A stretch of 19,662 nucleotides of DNA, taken from Lachnospiraceae bacterium (GTDB taxonomy: Bacteria > Bacillota > Clostridia > Lachnospirales > Lachnospiraceae). Below, piece by piece: positions 8,143-16,599 of this stretch. The stretch covers positions 1 to 19,662 of the forward strand of contig JAEDCX010000046.1 in NCBI GenBank assembly GCA_016293925.1. The letters run 5' to 3'. How positions within the stretch are numbered: position 1 is the stretch's first letter; every line of letters begins with the position of its first letter. The notes under the pieces are model-generated. The model saw nothing but the letters and a program-made list of their open reading frames with translations. It had not been told where the DNA came from and did no database searches. The translations under genes and the position numbers were made by a program.

Positions 8143-9195
8143 TCAATATTCCATCTTATACATAACGTGAATATCTTCTTTCTCCAACGTTAAGCCCACT
8201 TCCCTGCCGACCTCGAAGATATCCGTTGTATGAATCTTGTATTCCCGGAGAGCCGTCTGGACCATAATCTCATAGTGAACTCCTTTGAACACAATGCTCT
8301 TGATCACGCCCCGCAGCTTCGCATTCTCAGGCGACACGATCTCAATGTCCTCCGGTCTGAGTACAACCTCGATCTCTTCATTTTCCTTGAAGCCTTTATC
8401 CACGCATTCAAACTCGTACCCGTCGAATTTCACCAGACAGTCACGGATCATATTGCCTTCAATAATATTGGACTCCCCGATAAAATCCGCCACGAAACGG
8501 TTCTCGGGCTCGTTATAGATATCAACCGGTGTACCGATCTGCTGAATCTTACCATTGTTCATGACAACCACGGTGTCGGACATGGACAGGGCTTCTTCCT
8601 GGTCATGGGTTACGAAAATAAACGTAATTCCCACCTCCTGCTGGATCTTTTTCAGTTCCACCTGCATCTCCTTACGCAATTTGGCGTCCAATGCACCCAG
8701 AGGCTCGTCCAACAGCAATACCTTCGGCTCATTGACCAGAGCTCTCGCAATGGCAACCCGCTGCTGCTGTCCGCCGGACAGCAGGGTCACGTCCCGCTTC
8801 TCAAACCCTTCCAGTCCCACCAGCTTCAGCATTCTCTTTACCTTCTGCTCAATGATGGATTTGTTTTCTTTTTTGATATTCAGTCCGAACGCAATATTAT
8901 CGTATACATTCAGGAACGGAAAAAGAGCATACTTCTGGAAAACCGTATTGATCTCACGTTTATAGGGCGGAACCTTGGCAATATCGATTCCGTTGAACAG
9001 AAGTTCTCCGGCACTCGGTTCTTCAAAACCGGCAATAATCCGCAGTATCGTTGTCTTACCGCATCCGCTGGGCCCCAGCAGTGTCAAAAATTCGTTCTCA
9101 TAGATGTTCAGATCAATTCCCCGCAACACCTGCTGATCATCAAAGTTCTTCGTAACGCCTTTTAATGAAATAATGCAATTTCCTGTATTTCCCAT
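8143..9195 (-). CDS. potA: Spermidine/putrescine ABC transporter ATPase PotA
   Basis: ATP-binding subunit that powers polyamine import. Counting from the upstream ATG at 9201: Walker A GPSGCGKT at 43-50, Q-loop Gln89, signature LSGGQ at 141-145, Walker B VLLLDEP at 161-167 and switch His199 (VTHDQEEA). A C-terminal TOBE-type regulatory region runs from about 270 to 352 (VVLRPEDIEIV). I prefer the ATG at 9195 (350 residues), because AAGGAG is then 9 nt upstream. The ATG at 9201 is only 3 nt from it. It is the first transporter gene, 34 bp after the regulator, and the order regulator-potA-potB-potC-potD is a common clostridial arrangement. Confidence 0.95.
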   Translation of the reverse strand: MGNTGNCIISLKGVTKNFDDQQVLRGIDLNIYENEFLTLLGPSGCGKTTILRIIAGFEEPSAGELLFNGIDIAKVPPYKREINTVFQKYALFPFLNVYDNIAFGLNIKKENKSIIEQKVKRMLKLVGLEGFEKRDVTLLSGGQQQRVAIARALVNEPKVLLLDEPLGALDAKLRKEMQVELKKIQQEVGITFIFVTHDQEEALSMSDTVVVMNNGKIQQIGTPVDIYNEPENRFVADFIGESNIIEGNMIRDCLVKFDGYEFECVDKGFKENEEIEVVLRPEDIEIVSPENAKLRGVIKSIVFKGVHYEIMVQTALREYKIHTTDIFEVGREVGLTLEKEDIHVMYKMEY

Positions 9196-9229
9196 CCTCA
9201 TATGCTCCTTCTGTACTGCATACTATTCG

Positions 9230-9763
9230 TCAAAAATTGGGCGGTGTGCTGATCCACAGAACCTCGGCACCCTTTTTGGATTCCAGATGATGTTCATATT
9301 TCGCCTCGAAATAGAAGGATTCTCCTCTTTTCGCCCGGTATATCTTATTGGCAATGACAATATTGACGCTGCCGTTGAGCACATAACCGAACTCCTCCCC
9401 CTCATGCGGATAATCGGGATAGGTGCTTCCTCCCGGCTCCAGTGTGATCAGAATCGGTTCCATCATATTCTTCTGTGCATTGGGGATAATCCACTGTATC
9501 TTATTGTGAAGATCCTTGTCTTCCTTCTCAAAATAATCGTTCTTATGGAATACCACCTGGTCATCCGTCGAATCATTGAAAAATGTCTTCAGATCCGTTC
9601 CCAGGCATTGCAGGATATCTACCAGCGTTGCAATGGATGGGGAGGTCAGATCCCTTTCCAGCTGTGAGATGAATCCTTTGGAGAGCTCCGCCCGATCCGC
9701 CAGTTCCTCCTGCGTCAACCCTTTCAGTATCCGTAATTCTTTGATTTTGTTTCCGATTTTCAT
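9230..9763 (-). CDS. XRE-family regulator with C-terminal cupin domain, likely pot operon regulator
   Basis: 177-residue regulator in two parts. An HTH_XRE domain occupies about 1-62, with LTQEELADRAELSKGFISQL as the helix-turn-helix. A cupin fold covers about 105-177 (PHEGEEFGYVLNGSVNIVI, then GESFYFEAKYEHHL). This architecture is that of PuuR-like polyamine regulators and related proteins, where the cupin is thought to sense a small molecule. As first gene of the operon, with two copies of an inverted repeat upstream, it probably controls itself and potABCD in response to polyamines; that ligand is inferred from context. The start is the ATG at 9763 with GGGGG 5 nt upstream. The upstream in-frame TTG at 9775 would begin inside the ribosome site. 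Confidence 0.92.
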   Translation of the reverse strand: MKIGNKIKELRILKGLTQEELADRAELSKGFISQLERDLTSPSIATLVDILQCLGTDLKTFFNDSTDDQVVFHKNDYFEKEDKDLHNKIQWIIPNAQKNMMEPILITLEPGGSTYPDYPHEGEEFGYVLNGSVNIVIANKIYRAKRGESFYFEAKYEHHLESKKGAEVLWISTPPNF

Positions 9764-9826
9764 GACTGCCCCCAAACGTCTGTCTTCGGGAATCCATGCC
9801 GGATCCGCATTCCATTATAAACAAAA

Positions 9827-9845
9827 AGTTTAGTAATACTATTCT
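9827..9845. promoter_or_regulatory. Second copy of the pot regulator operator
   Basis: AGTTTAGT-AAT-ACTATTCT: the left arm is identical to the upstream operator and the right arm keeps 6 of 8 positions at the same 3-bp spacing. It overlaps the -35 position of a TATAAT (minus strand 9819-9814). Confidence 0.6.
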
Positions 9846-9863
9846 CTCTGACAATAAATAAAA

Positions 9864-9882
9864 AGTTTAGTGAAACTAAACT
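9864..9882. promoter_or_regulatory. Perfect inverted-repeat operator of the pot regulator operon
   Basis: AGTTTAGT-GAA-ACTAAACT is a perfect 8+3+8 dyad. It lies just downstream of the likely transcription start (near 9886) of the promoter at 9893-9920, a repressing position. A second, degenerate copy lies 37 bp further into the leader. Confidence 0.78.
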
Positions 9883-9892
9883 CACGAGTACA

Positions 9893-9920
9893 AGTATATA
9901 TTCTTTTGTCAGAATGTCAA
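9893..9920 (-). promoter_or_regulatory. Promoter of the regulator-potABCD operon
   Basis: On the minus strand TTGACA (9920-9915), a 16-bp spacer and TATACT (9898-9893) make a strong vegetative promoter about 130 bp upstream of the regulator. A second possible -10, TATAAT at 9819-9814, has a poor -35 and overlaps operator copy two on its upstream side. Confidence 0.72.
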
Positions 9921-10101
9921 TACATTTTTTATGAGCATATCAGAGACATCCATTTTCCGTCCAATCCAGCCATTTTTAAAGAAATCCAGATGCCCTCTTT
10001 TTTCCTCCGTGTCTACCAGAAAACCATCCAACTTCGGAGAAGTATTTGCAATGTAAACCCGGTACGCATATGTTTTCTCAGGGCCGCTTGCAAGTATTCA
10101 C
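9921..10101. other. Gap between the pot promoter and the esterase gene
   Basis: Together with the promoter and operators this belongs to a 338-bp gene-free stretch (9764-10101). In this part I see no credible reading frame, no strong terminator and no RNA motif. It holds only a short 5-bp hairpin (10031-10043) without a good U-tract. Confidence 0.5.
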
Positions 10102-11151
10102 TCATATTATCTTCTGCAGATACGCTGACAACACTTCCGCCGCCAATCGGTGATGCTTCACGCCCGGATGCTCTCTGCACCCTACCGTTTCGGAAGTTAT
10201 TGCCGGAAGTTCCAGATAGGATACCTTCTGATCCCCTGTCTGTCTGCAATAGGCATCGATGGCGCGAACGATTGATATATTCATTTCGTTATCCAGCATT
10301 CCGTATACCCATACGATAGCCGCCTTCGGATTATGGTGACGAACCTTCTTCAGGAAAGCCACTCCCGCTTCCTCAAATTCCCAACGTTCATGCGTAAACC
10401 CCTCATTGGCAAATGCAACACTGTCATTGGTGCCAAGATTGATGATCACCGCATCCGGCTGCCACCTAGTGAAATCGTAATCCTCCAACGCGCCCAGCAT
10501 CCGGTTGTGTTCCCCTGTCAAGACGCCGCATACTTTCTCATAGATATCCGGCAGAACATGATCCAGCCTGCCATCCCAGCTTGCAAACAGTCCCCAGCCG
10601 CTCTGGGAACAGATACGAAGATCGGCATCCAGTTTTTCCGCTGTCATCACTGCATAATTATGTACGCCGCTGAAACACGCGGATACCCAGTCGAGTTCTT
10701 TCCTGGCTCCGAAGATTCCTTCCCCGGAGGTAATGCTGTCCCCAATGAATTCCAGCTTGTGCGGATGCTCCTTGACCGGATAGAATTCACCATCCGTAAA
10801 CAATGCGTGGATTTGCAGGCAGCATACCTCATCATCATGCATTGCCTGGGTATCTTTCACAAACTTCACATGTTTGACTTCTTCCGGATTCCGACCTCGG
10901 AACAGGCAGATCCTGTTACGTCCTTTCATCGCCATCTGACGTGCGATCGGGGCTCCGTTCACGAGAACTGAAAACCAGGGCTCCATCGCTTCATAGTCCG
11001 CTTCAATTTCTACCCAGAGTTCCGCTGCTTTCACATTTACCTCGAATCCACTGGCTGTCCAAAACAGCGTCAACGGCTCCAGACAGTCGGTTGTCCGCCC
11101 GTTGATCTTCAAATCCTTCCATTGTGATAACTTATATTCTTTTAGCATCAT
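10102..11151 (-). CDS. Two-domain SGNH/GDSL esterase, CE2-like
   Basis: 349-residue hydrolase in two parts. The first 125 or so residues look like the beta-sandwich that precedes the catalytic domain in carbohydrate esterase family 2 (LFWTASGFEV at 29-38). The SGNH domain follows: block I IGDSIT with nucleophile Ser139, block II with Gly near 185, block III GTND with Asn242, and the C-terminal His328 in EHPG. Family members deacetylate sugars in xylan and related polymers, which suggests a role in using or remodelling acetylated glycans. No signal peptide is visible, so a cytoplasmic role on imported oligosaccharides is more likely. Met1 and Met2 are adjacent codons; GGTGG is better spaced for the second (start 11148). 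It follows the iron genes by 34 bp on the same strand, without an obvious functional link. Confidence 0.86.
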   Translation of the reverse strand: MMLKEYKLSQWKDLKINGRTTDCLEPLTLFWTASGFEVNVKAAELWVEIEADYEAMEPWFSVLVNGAPIARQMAMKGRNRICLFRGRNPEEVKHVKFVKDTQAMHDDEVCCLQIHALFTDGEFYPVKEHPHKLEFIGDSITSGEGIFGARKELDWVSACFSGVHNYAVMTAEKLDADLRICSQSGWGLFASWDGRLDHVLPDIYEKVCGVLTGEHNRMLGALEDYDFTRWQPDAVIINLGTNDSVAFANEGFTHERWEFEEAGVAFLKKVRHHNPKAAIVWVYGMLDNEMNISIVRAIDAYCRQTGDQKVSYLELPAITSETVGCREHPGVKHHRLAAEVLSAYLQKII

Positions 11152-11185
11152 TCTCCACCCAATCCCATATCATCCCGATTTCTCG

Positions 11186-11359
11186 TTACCTGTCTGAAAC
11201 ATCTCCGGCTTTGTCCTGTTTACCCTCACACCGGGAACATGCCTTGCAGCCGTCCCTGCAACAGGAACAACCTGCCCCACGTTTTCTGACGAGACCATGC
11301 AGTGCCAATCCCAGTGCCAATACAATACCGGCTCCGATTACAATATCCCAAGGGTTCAT
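11186..11359 (-). CDS. FeoB-associated Cys-rich membrane protein
   Basis: 57-residue peptide: one membrane helix (about 4-23, WDIVIGAGIVLALGLALHGL), then a basic stop-transfer and a short tail with five cysteines, four of them in CxC(C) and CxxC patterns (GCSCCRDGCKACSRC). This matches the small Cys-rich membrane proteins regularly encoded directly after feoB in Firmicutes. A role in Fe(II) transport, perhaps like FeoC, is suspected but unproven. The start is the ATG at 11359; its ribosome site GGAGG is formed by the last two Gly codons of feoB, only 4 bp away, so translation should be coupled. An upstream in-frame ATG at 11398 would overlap feoB and has no ribosome site. Confidence 0.88.
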   Translation of the reverse strand: MNPWDIVIGAGIVLALGLALHGLVRKRGAGCSCCRDGCKACSRCEGKQDKAGDVSDR

Positions 11360-11363
11360 CGTA

Positions 11364-13706
11364 TCATCCTCCCAACACGAGACCGATGCATCTGACAATC
11401 AGCGCGACGATCCAGGCAATCGCACATTGCCACAATACCACACAGACTGCCCATTTGTGCCCCATTTCCCGGCGTACCGCCGCAATTGCCGCAACGCACG
11501 GGGTATACAGAAGACTGAACACTAACAGCACCCCTGCAGACAGAGTACCAAGTGAGTTCCCGATGCCCTCCGCAAACAGAATCTCCAATGTGGATACCAC
11601 ACTTTCCTTGGCCATAAATCCACTGATCAGAGAAGTCACAATTCTCCAGTCCCCCAGACCAAGCGGAGCAAATATAGGGGCAATCCACCCCGCCACCATT
11701 GCCAGCATACTATCCTTGGAATCCTCCACCAGATTCAGTTTCCAATCAAAGCTCTGCAGGAACCACACGCATACCGCTGCAATCAGGATGACGGTAAATG
11801 CCCGTTGTAGGAAATCCTTTGCTTTTTCCCACAACAACTGGGCTACGTTCTTCATCGCCGGAAGACGATAATTCGGAAGCTCCATTACAAACGGAACCGC
11901 TTCCCCCCGAAACAGGGTCGTCTTAAACAGCAACGCCACCAGGATGCCAACAACAATTCCCAGAACATACAATCCTGCCATAATCCATCCGCCATGCTTC
12001 GGGAAAAAAACACTGACGAAAAAAGCATAGATCGGAAGCTTTGCCGTACAGCTCATGAAAGGCGTCAGCAGAATCGTCATCCTGCGGTCCCGTTCACTGG
12101 GCAGGGTTCTGGTGGACATAACGGCAGGCACCGAACATCCGAAGCCAATCAGCAACGGAACGATACTTCTCCCCGACAGACCGATTTTGCGCAACAATTT
12201 ATCCATGCAGAAAGCAACTCTGGCAATATATCCGCTGTCTTCCATCAGTGACAGGAAAAAGAACAACGTCACAATCACCGGCAGGAATGATAGAACCGAG
12301 CCAACGCCGGCAAAAATTCCATCTATCACAAGTCCATGGATCATGTCATTCACGCCAACGGATGTCATGGCAGAATCCACAGTCTCCGTGAGTGCATCAA
12401 TCCCCATTTCCAGCAGACTCTGCAGACCTGCACCGATCACATTGAACGTAAGCAGGAAAACAGCCACCATGATACCGATAAAGCAGGGAATCGCGGTGAA
12501 TCTGCCCGTCAGAATCTTATCAATCTTCTGACTCCGGATTCTCTCCTTACTCTCTCTCGGCTTCACTACCGTCTGTTCACACACCCGCTCGATAAAGGAG
12601 AACCGCATATCGGCAATGGCTGCACTCCGGTCCAGTCCGCGCTCCTTTTCCATCTGACATACCATGTGCTCGATCATCTCAATTTCATTCGGGTCCAACT
12701 TCAGCTGATCAATAATCAAATGATCATTCTCAATAACCTTGGATGCTGCAAATCGGACCGGAATACCGGCCATCTTCGCATGATCTGCAATCATCTCGCT
12801 CACTCCGTGAATGCATCTGTGTACTGCTCCCCCGAACTCGTTTTCATCACAGAAATCCTGTCTGCCCGGGCGTTCCTGATACTTTGCAATATGAATGGCA
12901 TGCCTGACGAGTTCATCCACCCCTTCATTCTTGGCTGCCGAAATCGGAATCACCGGAACTCCCAGCATAGCTTCCATTCCGTTCACGTCAATAGAGCCGG
13001 AATTACCGGTCACCTCATCCATCATATTCAGTGCAACTACCATCGGTACATCCATCTCCAGCAGCTGCATGGTCAGATACATATTGCGCTCTATATTGGT
13101 TGCATCCACAATGTTAATGATTGCGCGAGGGTGCTCTTCCAACACGAACCGGCGGGATACAATCTCCTCATTGGTATACGGAGACATGGAATAGATACCT
13201 GGGAGATCGGTAACACGGGTGTTGGCATATCCTCTGATCGGACCGTCCTTACGATCCACGGTAACACCCGGGAAATTGCCCACATGCTGATTCGCACCCG
13301 TCAGTTTATTGAACAACGTTGTCTTTCCGCAGTTCTGATTACCTACCAGTGCATAGGTCAGCAATTCGCTGTCCGGAAGCAGTTCCCCATCGCCCTTGGC
13401 GTGGAATCTGCCCTCCTCACCAAGCCCCGGGTGAACAGACCGGTTGATTCCGGCAGCCCCCTCATGAGACCTGGTTCTGCTCCGGATCGCTTCTACCTCA
13501 ATTCGGTCGGCATCCGCCAGTCGAAGTGTCAGTTCATATCCATGAATCTGCAGTTCCATGGGATCCCCCATGGGTGCATACTTCATCACCGTCACTTCCG
13601 CCCCCGGAATCACGCCCATGTCCAGAAAGTGCTGCCTCAATGCACCCTCTCCGCCGACTGTTTTGATTACTGCATGCTCTCCAATCTGCAATTCTTTCAG
13701 TGTCAT
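11364..13706 (-). CDS. feoB: FeoA-FeoB fusion, ferrous iron transporter
   Basis: 780-residue Fe(II) importer of the cytoplasmic membrane with FeoA fused at the N terminus. The FeoA (SH3-like) domain spans about 1-72 (LKELQIGEHAVI, IPGAEVTVM). A charged linker of about 45 residues follows. The G domain has G1 GNQNCGKTT at 122-130, the G2 Thr in FPGVTVD, G3 DLPG at 167-170 and G4 NMMD at 227-230. The rest is the membrane core with two Gate-type repeats and cysteine-containing helices. The start is the ATG at 13706, with GGGGG about 8 nt upstream; a GTG five codons earlier lies inside the ribosome site. It starts 33 bp after the histidine kinase stop and is followed by the Cys-rich peptide. I see no Fur or DtxR box in the short gap. 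Confidence 0.95.
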   Translation of the reverse strand: MTLKELQIGEHAVIKTVGGEGALRQHFLDMGVIPGAEVTVMKYAPMGDPMELQIHGYELTLRLADADRIEVEAIRSRTRSHEGAAGINRSVHPGLGEEGRFHAKGDGELLPDSELLTYALVGNQNCGKTTLFNKLTGANQHVGNFPGVTVDRKDGPIRGYANTRVTDLPGIYSMSPYTNEEIVSRRFVLEEHPRAIINIVDATNIERNMYLTMQLLEMDVPMVVALNMMDEVTGNSGSIDVNGMEAMLGVPVIPISAAKNEGVDELVRHAIHIAKYQERPGRQDFCDENEFGGAVHRCIHGVSEMIADHAKMAGIPVRFAASKVIENDHLIIDQLKLDPNEIEMIEHMVCQMEKERGLDRSAAIADMRFSFIERVCEQTVVKPRESKERIRSQKIDKILTGRFTAIPCFIGIMVAVFLLTFNVIGAGLQSLLEMGIDALTETVDSAMTSVGVNDMIHGLVIDGIFAGVGSVLSFLPVIVTLFFFLSLMEDSGYIARVAFCMDKLLRKIGLSGRSIVPLLIGFGCSVPAVMSTRTLPSERDRRMTILLTPFMSCTAKLPIYAFFVSVFFPKHGGWIMAGLYVLGIVVGILVALLFKTTLFRGEAVPFVMELPNYRLPAMKNVAQLLWEKAKDFLQRAFTVILIAAVCVWFLQSFDWKLNLVEDSKDSMLAMVAGWIAPIFAPLGLGDWRIVTSLISGFMAKESVVSTLEILFAEGIGNSLGTLSAGVLLVFSLLYTPCVAAIAAVRREMGHKWAVCVVLWQCAIAWIVALIVRCIGLVLGG

Positions 13707-13739
13707 AATGATTTCCCCCACAAGATATTTTCTTGAAAC

Positions 13740-16478
13740 TTATTCCCGCACAGGAAATTCCTGCCGCAACGTATCAATATGCATATCCAGTTCCTCCATC
13801 AGAAGCGGATGCTCATAGAGTACTCTGTCAATATCTTCCTCAATCACCGCGATCTCAACCAATCTGGCCAATTTCGCCAACAGTAGCGCACCAACATTTT
13901 CGGCCGAATTCTTCAGAGAATGTACACACAGATGATAGTCCGTTAATCCGTCCCTGTCCCTCACATGATCTATCGCATCCTGTAATCTTCTGCGAATCGC
14001 TTCCATACTGAACGCCGTCTCCTCCAGCATATGCATCAGGAACTTCTTATCCCGGACAACATTCATCGCATACTCCAGATCAAACTCCCTGAGCACAGGC
14101 AGTTCAATCTCCTTCTGAACCGGAGATACCACGACAGTTTCCTCACCACCCAGATACTTCTTCAGCATCTGCTCCAGCGTATCTCCCGATATCGGTTTCG
14201 TCAGATAATCCGTGAATCCTTCCTGTATATATCTGTTCTTGGCGCCGACAATCGCATTTGCCGTCAGCATGATAACCGGCGTATCCGTACATTGATTGTC
14301 CTGATCCTGCTTCATTACCCGGAACGTTTCGATACCATCCATGCCCGGCATCATATGATCCAGGAAAATGAGATCGTATTTCTTCCGGCGTATCGCTTCC
14401 AGACACTCCTGTCCGCTGGATGCGCAATCAATCTGCACTTTGGTACGTTTCAGGAGCGCGCAGAACACCTTCTGGTTGACTACCATATCGTCTACCACCA
14501 GTACTTTTTTGTCCGGAACAACATAGATGCTCTTTTTCTCTTCTCTATTCGACGATGCGGTGGATACCAGACGGAATTCCCCGATAGGCGTATCGGATAT
14601 CCTGCCCTGAGGAATTTCTACATGGAATACGGAACCCTTCCCGTATTCACTCTCCACCGTAATCTCACCACCCATCATATCCACAAAATTCTTGGTAATG
14701 GACAGCCCCAGGCCGGTACCCTCAATATTACGGTTTGATTTCTCATCAATACGCTTGAATGCATCGAACAGTGTGGGGATCGCTTCCTCCCGAATACCCT
14801 TCCCGGTATCCGCAACATCGAATTCCAGCCGGAATTCTTCTTCTCCCGAACCAAACACCTTAAAAAGCACGCTTCCCCTTGGTGTATATTTCACGGCATT
14901 ATTCAGAATATTAAGCATAATCTGACAGATCCGCACCTTATCCCCGTACAATACGCCTGGAAGTTCCGGGTCGATATCCAGTTTGAAGAGCAGTTTCTTC
15001 TCATCTGCCTTGATTTTAATCAGCGGGATCACTTCCTGAAGCAAATCGTTCAGATAATAGCTCTCCTCAACCAGTTCCATCTTACCGGCTTCAATCTTGG
15101 AGATATCCAATATCTCATTCACCAGCGACAGGAGGGTATGTCCTGCATTATCCACATTCGTGGCATATTCCCGAATTTCTTCATTGTCAGCCTCTCTCAG
15201 GATCAGGGTATTCATCCCCAGAATGGCGTTGATCGGAGTTCGGATCTCATGACTCATATTCGCCAGGAAACCTGTTTTATACTCATTGGCCCTTACCGCA
15301 TCCTGCGCCTTCAGTTTCACGATCCGAATCTGCCGGAACATATTCAGAATCGCCATGGTTGCCAGGAAATATAATCCAAAAATCGTAAACAATTCACTGA
15401 TCTGCCTGGTCGAGAAGAAGTTCAATGCAACAATTTCCAGAATTCCAAAACCCGACAATCCGCAGAGCCCTATCGTTACCATGCGGTATTCTTTTCCGTT
15501 CCCCTTGAGATGATCCACAACAATGTCCACCAGTATGGCAACCACATTCAACGCCAGCATCAGATTCATGAATGACATAGTATCCCGGAAACTTGCAATT
15601 TCGGAGAAATGCAGGAACGTAATCACACTGACATATGCAAAGTTGAAGGCCAGCAGACACGCAAGCCACTTCTGATACCGTTTCCTCTGCTCAATATTCA
15701 GATAACAGATGAACGGAAACGGAATCAGCATCGGGAATATAAAGGTCAGTATACCATCGATGTCATATGTCTGAAATATGTACTGATAGATGATATTATC
15801 GCAGATGATCCAGCTAATGATCGTTGCGATTCCCATTCCCAGGAAAGAAATAGAATATCCCGACTTGAAGAGCTTATACAGAACAATACCCACCGGAATC
15901 AGCAGCAAGGAAATCAGTAACAGCGGAGACGCCGCCAATACCACCCATCCTTCTTTCTCCAGAATGGAACGGAAGATCCCATAGGTATTTCCATAGTACA
16001 CATGCCCGATCTGACCGTTCTGCGTTGTCTCTCCCCAGAATTCCACACGCACTACTTTACCCGAATCTTCCGGGCCAAGCGGGATCTGGTACTGTCGCAT
16101 TTTCATCCGTCCTCCGGGATAGAGAGTATCCTCATTGGTGGTATAGAATCGTTCTTCCCCATCGACATAGACCGCCGTGTTCTTTCTGGAGATCAGGGCA
16201 AAAACAGCATCTCCCGGAACATGATCGGGAAGCACCTTCTCGATCACCGCAAGATTTCCTACGGATGTATCAAATTCGGCGGGCAGATCAATGGTTCGTC
16301 TGGTTCCGTCCGGTTCCACCCACTCCCAGTCCTCCAGGTATAATCCTCCCCAGCCCTCCAGATTCCTGGTTCCTTTGAAAGTTGCCTGCATCACGCCCCA
16401 GCCAATCATTGCGGCGCACCATACCAGCAGCAGAAGAATCATGAACACTGTATACAATTTATTCTTTTTCGCGATCAT
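13740..16478 (-). CDS. Hybrid sensor histidine kinase, 7TM sensor with receiver and Hpt domains
   Basis: 912-residue membrane phosphorelay protein. TM1 is at about 8-30, followed by an extracellular beta-rich domain (31-176, resembling 7TMR-DISM extracellular modules) and about seven more helices between 178 and 382. HisKA has phospho-acceptor His410 (NMSHEIRTP). HATPase has the N box QIMLNILNNAVKYT with Asn523 and Asn526, DTGKG at 557-561 and GTGLGL at 587-592. The receiver (about 657-778) has Asp707 in FLDHMMPGMDG and Lys761. The Hpt domain (about 800-912) has His853 in HSLKNSAENVGA. All relay residues are present. No DNA-binding response regulator lies nearby, so the final acceptor must be elsewhere. 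The ATG at 16478 has GAGGG 8 nt upstream. It has its own promoter and may read through into feoB. Confidence 0.93.
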   Translation of the reverse strand: MIAKKNKLYTVFMILLLLVWCAAMIGWGVMQATFKGTRNLEGWGGLYLEDWEWVEPDGTRRTIDLPAEFDTSVGNLAVIEKVLPDHVPGDAVFALISRKNTAVYVDGEERFYTTNEDTLYPGGRMKMRQYQIPLGPEDSGKVVRVEFWGETTQNGQIGHVYYGNTYGIFRSILEKEGWVVLAASPLLLISLLLIPVGIVLYKLFKSGYSISFLGMGIATIISWIICDNIIYQYIFQTYDIDGILTFIFPMLIPFPFICYLNIEQRKRYQKWLACLLAFNFAYVSVITFLHFSEIASFRDTMSFMNLMLALNVVAILVDIVVDHLKGNGKEYRMVTIGLCGLSGFGILEIVALNFFSTRQISELFTIFGLYFLATMAILNMFRQIRIVKLKAQDAVRANEYKTGFLANMSHEIRTPINAILGMNTLILREADNEEIREYATNVDNAGHTLLSLVNEILDISKIEAGKMELVEESYYLNDLLQEVIPLIKIKADEKKLLFKLDIDPELPGVLYGDKVRICQIMLNILNNAVKYTPRGSVLFKVFGSGEEEFRLEFDVADTGKGIREEAIPTLFDAFKRIDEKSNRNIEGTGLGLSITKNFVDMMGGEITVESEYGKGSVFHVEIPQGRISDTPIGEFRLVSTASSNREEKKSIYVVPDKKVLVVDDMVVNQKVFCALLKRTKVQIDCASSGQECLEAIRRKKYDLIFLDHMMPGMDGIETFRVMKQDQDNQCTDTPVIMLTANAIVGAKNRYIQEGFTDYLTKPISGDTLEQMLKKYLGGEETVVVSPVQKEIELPVLREFDLEYAMNVVRDKKFLMHMLEETAFSMEAIRRRLQDAIDHVRDRDGLTDYHLCVHSLKNSAENVGALLLAKLARLVEIAVIEEDIDRVLYEHPLLMEELDMHIDTLRQEFPVRE

Positions 16479-16527
16479 ATATGTACCCTCATAAACATCT
16501 GTCTCTAGTAATTACCAAATATATTTT

Positions 16528-16555
16528 ATTATATCGCATTTTGAGATGTTGTAAA
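16528..16555 (-). promoter_or_regulatory. Promoter of the hybrid histidine kinase gene
   Basis: On the minus strand TTTACA (16555-16550), a 16-bp spacer and TATAAT (16533-16528). This gives a leader of about 43 nt ending in GAGGG and the kinase ATG. The 121-bp gap to the upstream transporter gene holds no clear terminator. Confidence 0.75.
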
Positions 16556-16599
16556 AACAATTTTCGCTCTCTATATGCAATATTTGGCACATTTTCCTA

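Noticed and set aside
7294..8193. 299-codon plus-strand open frame opposite potB
   Set aside because: Antisense to a well-recognised permease gene, with shadow-type composition.
9764..9775. Upstream TTG start for the XRE-cupin regulator
   Set aside because: It would begin within the GGGGG ribosome site; the ATG at 9763 is correctly spaced.
10031..10043. ACTTC-GGA-GAAGT hairpin after the esterase gene
   Set aside because: Only five base pairs, and the T-run on the minus strand is 7 nt away and short. Too weak to call a terminator.
12336..13736. 466-codon plus-strand open frame opposite feoB
   Set aside because: It is antisense to feoB, whose domains and motifs are clear. The plus-strand translation is low-complexity His/Gln/Ile-rich, without a ribosome site or family likeness.
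13707..13739. Possible Fur or DtxR/IdeR box before feoB
   Set aside because: The gap has no sequence resembling either operator, only the short CAAGA/TCTTG dyad.
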